A DNA stretch of 14,916 nucleotides from an uncultured Synergistia bacterium (GTDB taxonomy: Bacteria; Eremiobacterota; SpSt-956; JAKJGF01). This document shows, in pieces, positions 1-6,512 of the stretch. Under the pieces are notes generated by a model. The model saw nothing but the letters and a program-made list of their open reading frames with translations. It was not told where the DNA came from and ran no database searches. The stretch lies in assembly GCA_937888925.1 (NCBI GenBank), contig CALARM010000730.1, positions 1-14,916 on the forward strand, written 5' to 3'. Within the stretch, counting starts at the first letter, position 1; every line of letters starts with the position of its first letter. Both the position numbers and the translations under genes were made by a program.

Positions 1-653
1 AAGACCCTGTAGAATATCAGCTTCCCGGCATAAACCAGGTTCAGATAAATCCGAAAGCAGGACTTACCTTTGCTGCGGCTCTGAGAAGTTTTTTACGTCA
101 GGATCCCGATATTATAATGGTCGGTGAGATTCGTGACGGAGAAACAGCGCAGATTGCCATTGAGTCTGCCCTTACAGGACATCTTGTATTGAGCACACTC
201 CATACCAATGATGCGGCAGGCGCCATAACCCGTCTCATAGATATGGGAATAGAGCCGTTCCTTGTGGCATCGGCCCTTGTGGGAGTAATTGCCCAGAGGC
301 TCGTAAGAAGAATATGTCCCAACTGCCGCGAAGCCTATACACCGCCGGAAGAAGCTGTTGCGAAATTCGGACTTAACCTTGCAGATACGAATATAGTCTT
401 CTATCACGGAAGAGGCTGTGACCACTGCAAGGGCACAGGTTATAAAGGCAGAAGCGGTATTTATGAAATGATGACGGTAAATGAAAACGTTCGTCCTCTC
501 ATCCTGAGAAATGCTCCTACAATAGAAGTAAAGGATGCAGCCATAGAAAACGGAATGGTTACTCTCCAGGAAGATGGGTTACGTAAAGTGCTGGAAGGTA
601 CCACTACTATAGAAGAATGTCTGAGAGTCGTTTATGTAGGAGAGGAGATGTAA
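1..653 (+). CDS. pilB: PilB, type IV pilus extension ATPase (3' part only)
   Basis: C-terminal part (about 217 residues) of the hexameric GspE/PilB ATPase that powers pilus extension at the cytoplasmic side of the inner membrane. The reading frame is open from base 3, before any start codon, so the gene begins outside the window and the Walker A motif is missing. Seen directly: the Asp-box start (DPVEYQ) at the very edge; the Walker B region [13 protein letters not shown] at about bases 99-137; the His box [14 protein letters not shown] at about 174-215; then the tetracysteine zinc motif, CPNC at about 318-329 and CDHC at about 417-428. The zinc motif is typical of PilB/GspE and absent from PilT, which fixes the assignment. 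The stop TAA (651-653) directly abuts the pilT start, so the two are co-transcribed. Base composition is visibly richer in G+C than the downstream pilD. PilB is favoured over GspE because of the pilT, pilC and pilM-Q neighbours. Confidence 0.95.
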   Translation, partial: DPVEYQLPGINQVQINPKAGLTFAAALRSFLRQDPDIIMVGEIRDGETAQIAIESALTGHLVLSTLHTNDAAGAITRLIDMGIEPFLVASALVGVIAQRLVRRICPNCREAYTPPEEAVAKFGLNLADTNIVFYHGRGCDHCKGTGYKGRSGIYEMMTVNENVRPLILRNAPTIEVKDAAIENGMVTLQEDGLRKVLEGTTTIEECLRVVYVGEEM

Positions 654-1736
654 TTGATTATGGCAGACCTGGCTAATTTTGGAATGGCTGATTTGATGAA
701 AATTGCTATTGAAAGGGGATCGTCAGATCTTCATCTTACAGTAGGCCTGCCTCCTACATTGCGAGTAAGCGGCAGACTTGTGCCTACCGAGTTTCCCCGG
801 TTACGTGCTCAGGATACAAAGCGTCTGATATACAGTATACTCAATGATAAACAGAAGGAAGTTTTTGAAAAGAACTGGGAATTAGATTTATCTCATGGCT
901 TACAGGGATATTGCAGATTTAGAATTAATGTTTTCAAACAGCGTGGATGTGTTTCTGCTGCGCTGAGAGCAATACCTGAGACAGTGCCAACCCGTGAAGA
1001 ACTGAATTTACCTCAGGTGCTTGATGAACTTACCGGCTTGCATCAGGGATTAATCCTTGTGACAGGACCTACTGGTGTAGGTAAATCGACAACTCTTGCC
1101 TGTATGATCGATCAGATAAACAGTAACAGGTCATGTCATGTTCTTACAGTAGAAGACCCCATAGAATATATTCATCCTCATAAAAAATCTATGGTAAATC
1201 AGAGAGAATTAGGCCATGATACTCAGGCCTGGACCAATGCACTTCGTTCTGTTCTTCGTGAAGATCCTGATGTTATACTGGTCGGCGAAATGAGAGATTT
1301 AGAGTCTATTGCCCTTACTATTACTGCTGCAGAAACAGGTCATCTTGTGCTGACCACGTTACATACATCAGATGCTTCTCAGACAGTAGACAGAATTATC
1401 GATGTATTTCCACCATATCAGCAGCAACAGATAAAAATTCAGCTTGCCAGTGTTATACAGGCTGTAGTTTCCCAACAACTTGTCCCTCATGCCAGTGGCA
1501 TAGGCAGAGTACCTGCTATCGAAATTATGGTTGTTACTCCCGGTATAAGAAATTTAATAAGAGAAGGGAAAACTCATCAAATATATAATGCCATACAGAC
1601 CGGGGCAAAATATCGAATGCAGACTATGGAACAGTCTCTGCTGGAGCTTTATAAGACCCAGCAGATAAATTACGAAGAAGCTATGAACAGAACTACTCAT
1701 CGTGAGGAATTAAGGAGATTGATTGACGCTCTTTAA
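654..1736 (+). CDS. pilT: PilT, type IV pilus retraction ATPase
   Basis: Hexameric ATPase that drives pilus retraction (twitching motility, DNA uptake, adhesion). At 360 residues it is of normal family length. Seen: an N-terminal PAS-like domain of about 110 residues; Walker A GPTGVGKS at 138-145; Asp box TVEDPIEYIH at 165-174; Walker B DPDVILVGEMRD at 204-215; His box TGHLVLTTLHTSD at 228-240. The PilT-specific C-terminal motif appears as GIRNLIRE at 298-305 (AIRNLIRE in well-studied PilT). There is no zinc tetracysteine, which separates it from PilB. Start choice: TTG 654 lies 6 bases after the purine-rich GGAGAGGAG (639-647), a better spacing than ATG 660 (12 bases); the protein differs by only two residues. 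It directly follows pilB. A 232-base gap follows before pilC. I could not distinguish PilT from a PilU paralogue by the N-terminus, but the intact AIRNLIRE-like motif favours PilT. Confidence 0.96.
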   Translation: MIMADLANFGMADLMKIAIERGSSDLHLTVGLPPTLRVSGRLVPTEFPRLRAQDTKRLIYSILNDKQKEVFEKNWELDLSHGLQGYCRFRINVFKQRGCVSAALRAIPETVPTREELNLPQVLDELTGLHQGLILVTGPTGVGKSTTLACMIDQINSNRSCHVLTVEDPIEYIHPHKKSMVNQRELGHDTQAWTNALRSVLREDPDVILVGEMRDLESIALTITAAETGHLVLTTLHTSDASQTVDRIIDVFPPYQQQQIKIQLASVIQAVVSQQLVPHASGIGRVPAIEIMVVTPGIRNLIREGKTHQIYNAIQTGAKYRMQTMEQSLLELYKTQQINYEEAMNRTTHREELRRLIDAL

Positions 1737-1968
1737 TCTGTTACATTATTTTTGCGCGGGGATAGATTTATATATATAAAAAAAACTGTAAAGGAGGTGT
1801 AGAACTGACTTTCATACTGTAAAGGTGCTGTAATTTTATATAAAGAGATTAAATATATGGCATTTTCTGAGTATTTGAGAGCAGTTATATATCAATGTGG
1901 TGGATATTATTAATTTTAGGTTTCATTATAGTTGGTCAGTACACTGAAGTTTAAAAGGGGGTGAAATT
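1737..1968 (+). other. pilT-pilC spacer with an orphan ribosome-binding-like site
   Basis: A 232-base AT-rich gap between two genes expected to be co-transcribed. It holds a near-perfect Shine-Dalgarno sequence, AAAGGAGGTG (1790-1799), with no sensible gene behind it: ATG or GTG starts in range are lacking and the nearest downstream frame (CTG 1805) closes after five codons. A degenerate second copy, ACTGTAAAGGTGCTGTAA, begins at 1816, 31 bases after the first copy (from 1785). A 18-codon frame from ATG 1857 has no good ribosome binding site and is probably not real. No convincing terminator hairpin is visible, so read-through from pilT into pilC is possible. The stretch could be a decayed small gene or a translation or RNA-stability element. 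Confidence 0.5.
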
Positions 1969-3195
1969 ATGCCAACGTTTCTCTATGAGGCTATTGATTC
2001 TGAGGGAAAAATGGTAAAAGGCACTATTGATGCAGAGAATCAGCGTGTTGTTATTAACAAGTTAAGAGAGATGCGTTATACTGTAAAAAGTATAACAGAA
2101 CGTTCCTCAAGCAATGTTCAAACTGATTTACTTGCTTATGTTGATAGATTCAGGAGAGTAAATCAGCAGTCCCTCACAATTTTTAGCCGCCAATTTGCAA
2201 CTATGATTAATGCCGGTCTTGCTATGGTCAGATGTCTTGATATTCTGTCTCAGCAGACTGAAGATAAAAAGTTGCAGGAAGTTCTCATAGCAGTGAGAAA
2301 AGATGTAGAAGGCGGTTCTACTTTATCCAATGCACTTGGCAAATACCCTCATGTTTTTTCTACTCTCTATATAAGTATGGTAAAAGCAGGTGAAATGGGT
2401 GGTGTACTGGATACTGTTCTGAACAGACTTGCCAATTTCCTTGAAGCTGATTTAAAACTGGCTAAAAAAGTTAAATCAGCAATGACTTACCCGGTTGTAA
2501 TTTTGATTATGGCTCTGGCTATAGTATTTTTCCTGGTTACTTATATATTACCGACCTTTGTAGACCTGTTTGAAGGTATGGATCTGGCCTTACCTCTTCC
2601 CACTAAAATATTAATAGGTGTTACAAAAGGAGCAAGAAATCCTCTCGTTATGGGGCCTGTTATTTTACTGGTAATAGTCCTGGTAGTTGTATTCAATCAA
2701 TATGTTAAAACTCAGGCAGGTAGAATGCAGTACGACATGTTTAAGCTTCGTGTACCTATTTTTGGTATGTTGAATAAAAAGGTTGCTATTTCAAGGTTCT
2801 GTCGTACTCTCGGTACATTACTCAGCAGCGGTGTACCTATTATGCAATCATTGGAAATTGTAGGAAAGGCCTCAGGTAATGAAATTATAGCTCAAACAGT
2901 AATAAAAGTAAGAGAAAGTATACGTGAAGGTGAAAGTATAGCAGGTCCTCTTGGTATGAGCGGTTTATTCCCTCCTATGGTTACACAGATGGTAGCAGTA
3001 GGAGAAGAAACAGGTAATTTAGATGCTATGCTTTCGAAGGTTTCAGATTTTTATGATACAGAAGTAGAGTTTATGCTGGAATCACTTACGTCTATGTTAG
3101 AACCTATTATGATAGTCGGTATGGGTGGTATAGTAGGTTTTATTGTAATTTCAGTATTCATGCCTATGTATCAGCTCATTGGAACTATTAAATAA
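1969..3195 (+). CDS. pilC: PilC, inner-membrane platform protein of the type IV pilus
   Basis: Polytopic GspF/PilC-family protein that sits in the inner membrane above the PilB/PilT hexamer and couples ATPase rotation to pilin insertion or removal. Its 408 residues match the usual length. It begins with the family N-terminus (MPTFLYEAIDSEGKMVKGTI) and has two T2SSF repeats at about 70-193 and 273-395. Each repeat carries the typical core: SRQFATMINAGL in the first and SRFCRTLGTLLSSGVP in the second, followed by GEMGG and GEETGN respectively. Membrane segments are visible at about 172-194, 226-243 and 378-400. Start ATG 1969 has a good ribosome binding site (AAAAGGGGGTGA) ending a few bases upstream. 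It is followed by a probable terminator (3246-3270), so the motor-platform unit pilB-T-C appears to end here. Confidence 0.96.
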   Translation: MPTFLYEAIDSEGKMVKGTIDAENQRVVINKLREMRYTVKSITERSSSNVQTDLLAYVDRFRRVNQQSLTIFSRQFATMINAGLAMVRCLDILSQQTEDKKLQEVLIAVRKDVEGGSTLSNALGKYPHVFSTLYISMVKAGEMGGVLDTVLNRLANFLEADLKLAKKVKSAMTYPVVILIMALAIVFFLVTYILPTFVDLFEGMDLALPLPTKILIGVTKGARNPLVMGPVILLVIVLVVVFNQYVKTQAGRMQYDMFKLRVPIFGMLNKKVAISRFCRTLGTLLSSGVPIMQSLEIVGKASGNEIIAQTVIKVRESIREGESIAGPLGMSGLFPPMVTQMVAVGEETGNLDAMLSKVSDFYDTEVEFMLESLTSMLEPIMIVGMGGIVGFIVISVFMPMYQLIGTIK

Positions 3196-3245
3196 ATTTA
3201 TTTCTTATGTATAAAATTCTTTGATGTAATGTCAGAGTAAACAGC

Positions 3246-3270
3246 GGGGCTAGAAGTGCCCTATTTTTTT
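3246..3270 (+). terminator. Probable intrinsic terminator after pilC
   Basis: A 5-bp GC-rich stem, GGGGC (3246-3250) with GCCCT (3258-3262, one G-U pair) and a 7-base loop, followed by ATTTTTTT (3263-3270). It lies about 50 bases after the pilC stop and separates the pilB-T-C unit from the sigma-factor gene. The short stem makes partial read-through possible. Confidence 0.65.
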
Positions 3271-3291
3271 GTTCAAAATAAGCATCAAATC

Positions 3292-3349
3292 AGTGAGCAG
3301 TGAGTGGTGAGTGACATCTTCACTCACCACTTGCCATTCACTGCTCACT
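3292..3349. repeat. Palindrome built of 7-base units (GTGAGT-type)
   Basis: An imperfect inverted repeat whose arms are themselves tandem 7-mers. Left arm: AGTGAGC, AGTGAGT, GGTGAGT (3292-3312). Right arm: ACTCACC, ACTTGCC, ATTCACT, GCTCACT (3322-3349). The right arm has exactly one extra 7-mer; otherwise the arms pair well around a short loop. Such structures resemble the short heptameric or REP-like intergenic repeats found in some bacteria. It lies between the pilC terminator and the sigma gene. Confidence 0.75.
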
Positions 3350-3369
3350 ATAGATTTATATGTGAGAAT

Positions 3370-3390
3370 CGTCACGCGTCACGGGTCACG
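3370..3390. repeat. Triple 7-base tandem repeat (GTCACG-type)
   Basis: Three adjacent 7-mers, CGTCACG, CGTCACG and GGTCACG, 20 bases downstream of the GTGAGT-type palindrome. Same 7-base periodicity, different sequence. No matching opposite arm is visible, so it may be half of a palindrome. It ends about 30 bases before the ribosome binding site of the sigma gene. Confidence 0.7.
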
Positions 3391-3428
3391 AAATTATAAA
3401 AACTAACAATAATTTATGCGGGAGAACT

Positions 3429-4382
3429 ATGACACCTGAAAATTTTCCTTCAAATAAGAAATATGATGATGGACATGATGTTTCTGCCGGTGATATCCAT
3501 GATGGATCTATTGATGAAAAAAATGATGCCCATGAAGAATTTACCGATGAAGAAAATGATGATTTTCCCGGTGAAGAGAATGATAATTTTGCCTGTGAAA
3601 ATTTTGTCGGTGAAAATTTTACCAATGAATATATGAATGCTGAACTTTTAAAAAAATATGGGCAGACGAAAAATATAGAACTCCGTCACCAGATAGTATT
3701 GAATAATTTCAGTCTTGTAAGATATATTGCTAAAAATTATCAGGATAGCGGAGAAACTATAGATGATTTAATTCAGGTAGGTTATATAGGTCTCATTAAA
3801 GCCGTTGACGGATATGATAGTGAAAAAAATGTAAAGTTCAGTACCTATGCTACTCATAAGATTCGTGGTGAAATAAGACATTATTTGAGGGATAAAAGCA
3901 GTATTATAAAAAGACCAAGATGGATTCAGAGTATATATGTACAGATAATAAAAGCAATAGAAGAATTGACCAGAGAACAGGGACGCCCTCCTACACTTTC
4001 TGAAATAGCCGGTTTCTGTAATATAAAAGAGGAAGGTATAACTGAAATATTAAAGGCAGTAGATAATTTTAAAATAACTTCTCTCGATGGAACAAAATCA
4101 GATAGAGAAACTGAAAATTTCAATTTTCCTCTTATTGACCGCATAAAAAGTCAACGTTATATTACGTTCAAATTACCGGTGGAAGATAGAATTGCTATCA
4201 TACAGGCAATAGAACAATTAAAAATACTGGAAAAAGATGTTATATTTCTTTTCTTTTATAAGGATCTGACACAGATAGAAATTGCAAAAAAGCTGGGTGT
4301 TTCTCAGAAACATGTCTCAAGATTAATAAAAAAATCCCTTGATAAGTTAAAAGATATTTTGAGTAAAGATAAATTTTTCTGA
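3429..4382 (+). CDS. Alternative sigma factor (group 3, SigB/SigF/FliA-like) with acidic N-terminal extension
   Basis: A 317-residue sigma-70 family protein that would direct RNA polymerase to a restricted promoter set. Region 2 runs from about 84 to 155, with the core-binding stretch IDDLIQVGYIGLIKAVDGYD and the -10-contacting KFSTYATHKIRGEIRHYLRD at 136-155. Region 3 covers about 162-235 (RPRWIQSIY, then EQGRPPTLSEIA). Region 4 covers about 256-312, with a helix-turn-helix at TQIEIAKKLGVSQKHVSRLI (281-300). There is no region 1.1 or 1.2 of housekeeping type. Residues 1-72 are instead an unusual acidic, Asp/Glu/Asn-rich extension made of degenerate repeats (DEENDDF, GEENDNF, CENF, GENF). Start ATG 3429 follows GGGAG (3420-3424) by only 4 bases, rather close but usable; the acidic frame is uninterrupted from there. 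No anti-sigma gene is visible nearby. Its place between pilC and the pilin gene suggests a role in pilus transcription; that is inference. The exact subfamily is uncertain. Confidence 0.88.
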   Translation: MTPENFPSNKKYDDGHDVSAGDIHDGSIDEKNDAHEEFTDEENDDFPGEENDNFACENFVGENFTNEYMNAELLKKYGQTKNIELRHQIVLNNFSLVRYIAKNYQDSGETIDDLIQVGYIGLIKAVDGYDSEKNVKFSTYATHKIRGEIRHYLRDKSSIIKRPRWIQSIYVQIIKAIEELTREQGRPPTLSEIAGFCNIKEEGITEILKAVDNFKITSLDGTKSDRETENFNFPLIDRIKSQRYITFKLPVEDRIAIIQAIEQLKILEKDVIFLFFYKDLTQIEIAKKLGVSQKHVSRLIKKSLDKLKDILSKDKFF

Positions 4383-4450
4383 TTTTTATAATGTTTTAAG
4401 CCATTTTATTAAGGAGATTTTTTTTATTTTAAATTTTTTTTAAATTTCAT

Positions 4451-4476
4451 GTCTAGAATTTTTTTTTAATGGGTAT
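4451..4476 (+). promoter_or_regulatory. Possible SigB-like promoter of the pilin gene
   Basis: GTCTAG (4451-4456), a 14-base spacer, then GGGTAT (4471-4476). The Bacillus SigB consensus is GTTTAA, 12-15 bases, GGGTAT, so the -10 is exact and the -35 matches 4 of 6. The spacer contains a run of nine T (4459-4467). It sits about 70 bases upstream of the pilin start, in a very AT-rich stretch (4383-4528) with T8 runs at 4418-4425 and 4434-4441 that could act as UP-element or curved DNA. No good sigma-70 -35/-10 pair was found here. The match is short and could be chance. Confidence 0.35.
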
Positions 4477-4531
4477 ATTGTATATAGTAGATTAAAAAAT
4501 TAAAAAATCGAAATTTAAAATCCTATTTATG

Positions 4532-4542
4532 AAAGGAGGTGA
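4532..4542 (+). promoter_or_regulatory. Ribosome binding site that fixes the pilin start at GTG 4547
   Basis: AAAGGAGGTGA is a full complement to the 16S rRNA 3' end. An in-frame ATG at 4529 overlaps its upstream edge and cannot be the start. GTG 4547 lies 7 bases after GGAGG and gives a standard six-residue class III leader. Confidence 0.9.
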
Positions 4543-4546
4543 AATT

Positions 4547-4963
4547 GTGAAAAACAAAAAAGGTTTTACATTGATTGAGCTCATGATCGTTATTGCTATT
4601 ATTGCCATTCTGGCAGCTATTTTAGTGCCTAACTTTTTGAAAGCTCGTGCTCAGGGTCAGTTAGCAGCCTGTGAATCTAACATTAAGAACCTTGCTACAG
4701 CTCTTGAAATGTACGCTACTGATAATACCGGAACCTATCCTGCTTCATTAGGTGTCCTGACGAGTTCTACCAGTGGCGGTGGTTACATGAAGACTATACC
4801 TATATGTCCGTCTTTCCGTGCAACAAGTTCTTATGCATATTCTGCTGTTTCAGTGCCGGATAACTTTACAATGTATTGTAGTGGAGCAAATGCACACGCA
4901 TCTGCAGGTACAACTACCGGTTATCCTCAGTATGCACCAGGTCAGGGTCTTATAGTTAAATAA
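4547..4963 (+). CDS. pilA: Major type IV pilin (prepilin)
   Basis: Structural subunit of the pilus: 138 residues with leader MKNKKG, cleaved by PilD after Gly6 to leave N-terminal Phe (to be methylated) and Glu at +5. Mature length is about 132. The first 30 mature residues form the classic hydrophobic assembly helix FTLIELMIVIAIIAILAAIL, followed by VPNFLKARAQGQLAACESN, the amphipathic half. The globular part is short, rich in Ser, Thr, Gly and Tyr, with three cysteines (about residues 42, 87 and 112); one pair may form a disulfide. A longer frame from ATG 4529 is rejected because that ATG overlaps the ribosome binding site. The gene stands alone between its own AT-rich promoter region and a strong terminator, as expected for a very highly expressed subunit. 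It lacks the alternating Asp-Gly loop of some T2SS pseudopilins (GspG). The short length and NATALEMYATDN-like helix could also fit a GspG-like protein, but the pilus neighbours favour the main pilin. Confidence 0.92.
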   Translation: MKNKKGFTLIELMIVIAIIAILAAILVPNFLKARAQGQLAACESNIKNLATALEMYATDNTGTYPASLGVLTSSTSGGGYMKTIPICPSFRATSSYAYSAVSVPDNFTMYCSGANAHASAGTTTGYPQYAPGQGLIVK

Positions 4964-4985
4964 TTACAGATCCAATCTGCGTATG

Positions 4986-5021
4986 AAAGAGAGAAGTTTA
5001 TCTTCTCTCTTTTATTTTTTT
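4986..5021 (+). terminator. Strong intrinsic terminator after the pilin gene
   Basis: An 11-bp perfect stem, AAAGAGAGAAG (4986-4996) and CTTCTCTCTTT (5002-5012), with a 5-base loop, followed by ATTTTTTT. It makes the pilin gene a single-gene transcript or limits read-through into pilD. Confidence 0.9.
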
Positions 5022-5089
5022 GTACAGATAAATAGTGAAGGATAAAGAGTGTTTTTATAGAAATTATAATATACTTTGAACTCAGGAGG

Positions 5090-6334
5090 GTGATTTTAAT
5101 TTTATTTAATGTACTATGTATGTTTGTATATGGTTCTCTTGTAGGCAGTTTTCTGAATGTCTGTATATTCAGACTTCCTAAATATCAACCTCTTGCTGTA
5201 GAACGTTCCCACTGTCCCCATTGTAATGTTTTAATAAATGCATGGGATAATATTCCTTTTATAAGTTTTATTTTACTTGGCGGAAAATGCAGAAATTGCC
5301 AAAAACCTATATCGCCTCAATATTTTTTAGTTGAATTTCTTACTGCTCTTATGTTTGTTGCTTTTTATCTCAAATTTGGAATTACACTGCTTTCATTAAA
5401 GTATCTTGTTTTTGGTTCTCTTATGGTAATAATATTCTTTATAGATTTAAAATATCAACTTATTTTTGACAGATTAACCTTTTCCGGTGTAATAGCCGGG
5501 CTGGCTTTCAGTTTATTTCTTCACCCTCCCGATGTAAAGGATGCTCTTCTCGGAATTGTAAGTGGCTATCTTTTTTTTGTATTTATATTCTGGTTTGGAA
5601 TTATACTTTTATTTTTTTCTGATTTTGTAAAAGAAGTGAAATTATTTATAAAAAATTTATTTACAATACCTTCTCTTCCTGACCGAATATGTATTTACCT
5701 TTATATAAAATCTTTTTTTCTATGGATTGTTAAAAACTGGGATGCTATTGGTATTCCGTTTTTTTTAACTTTTATAATAGGCTTTTCTGTAGCTATAATA
5801 AAACTGATTAATTATGGAGAAGAAGGACTTTCTGATGGATTTGCCAGCATTTGTTTTCTTATATTTTTTTTAATTCTTCTTTTTTCTTTTCTTATACATA
5901 TTATTAAAGATATATATAGAGAAGAAATATATGCGGAATATTTAAGATTATCTCATCAGAAGGAGCCAATGTTTTTTTGTGCCGTATCAGGGTTACTTTC
6001 TTTTGTAAGTGCATCCATATTCAGAGAAGAAGATGAAGAATTACCACCTATAGGAGGTGGAGATGCAAAATTCGGTGCTCTTATAGGTGCTTTTATCGGA
6101 TGGCAGAACGGGCTAATATCTTTTTTTCTATCCATAGTCATAGGTGCACTCATAGGTATCTGTGTTGTACCTGTTCGTATTATTCAGCGTAAATACAGGT
6201 TTGGTCGTACAGCCATACCTTTTGGACCTGCAATGATTTTAGGTGTCTTTATCGTCATTTTTTATCATGATGAATTATTTATATTATATAATAGATTTAT
6301 TGACTGGTATTTTTCTTATTTACTTGATATATAA
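5090..6334 (+). CDS. pilD: PilD, prepilin peptidase / N-methyltransferase with a large membrane insertion
   Basis: Inner-membrane aspartic protease (GspO/PilD family) that removes the pilin leader and methylates the new N-terminus. Seen: GSFLNVCIFRLP at 19-30; two zinc-type pairs CPHC (42-45) and CRNC (67-70) of the methylase domain; the first catalytic Asp in FIDLKYQLIFDRLT (D119); the second in the GGGDAKFGALIGAFIGW motif (D325). Between these motifs, usually well under 100 residues apart, this protein has about 205. The surplus, roughly residues 170-312, contains several more hydrophobic helices and makes the protein 414 rather than about 250-290 residues. The insert is very AT-rich with several T8 runs, all in frame. 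The start is uncertain: GTG 5090 lies inside the ribosome binding site AGGAGGG (5084-5090), ATG 5120 would cut off the first helix, and ATT 5099 is the best placed. There is a possible TATAAT at 5065-5070 without a good -35. Confidence 0.92.
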   Translation: MILILFNVLCMFVYGSLVGSFLNVCIFRLPKYQPLAVERSHCPHCNVLINAWDNIPFISFILLGGKCRNCQKPISPQYFLVEFLTALMFVAFYLKFGITLLSLKYLVFGSLMVIIFFIDLKYQLIFDRLTFSGVIAGLAFSLFLHPPDVKDALLGIVSGYLFFVFIFWFGIILLFFSDFVKEVKLFIKNLFTIPSLPDRICIYLYIKSFFLWIVKNWDAIGIPFFLTFIIGFSVAIIKLINYGEEGLSDGFASICFLIFFLILLFSFLIHIIKDIYREEIYAEYLRLSHQKEPMFFCAVSGLLSFVSASIFREEDEELPPIGGGDAKFGALIGAFIGWQNGLISFFLSIVIGALIGICVVPVRIIQRKYRFGRTAIPFGPAMILGVFIVIFYHDELFILYNRFIDWYFSYLLDI

Positions 6335-6512
6335 CTATTATATTGCTCTATAATAAATAATTATTTTTGCATTTAGAAGGAATTTTTTTATTTATCTAGA
6401 AAGATATTAAAAACTTTTTATGTGATTTGTACGGGGTGATGAGGGGAAATGTTGTCGTTGGAAATTATAAATTTTTATAAAAATGTGATTATTTACGAGG
6501 GGAGGTGAATAA

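Noticed and set aside
1857..1913. 18-codon frame in the pilT-pilC spacer
   Set aside because: It has no convincing ribosome binding site, no recognisable content, and a length well within chance for AT-rich DNA.
3292..3390. CRISPR array
   Set aside because: The repeats are only 7 bases, directly adjacent and without unique spacers, and no cas gene is in the window.
4529..4546. Six extra N-terminal codons for the pilin from ATG 4529
   Set aside because: The ATG overlaps the ribosome binding site AAAGGAGGTGA (4532-4542), and the extension encodes only the translation of that site. GTG 4547 is correctly spaced.
6324..6355. Sigma-70 promoter TTGATA/TATAAT upstream of pilM
   Set aside because: Spacing is 19 bases, the -35 lies inside the end of pilD and the TATAAT is part of a 7-bp palindrome (6336-6355). 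Too weak to list as a feature.
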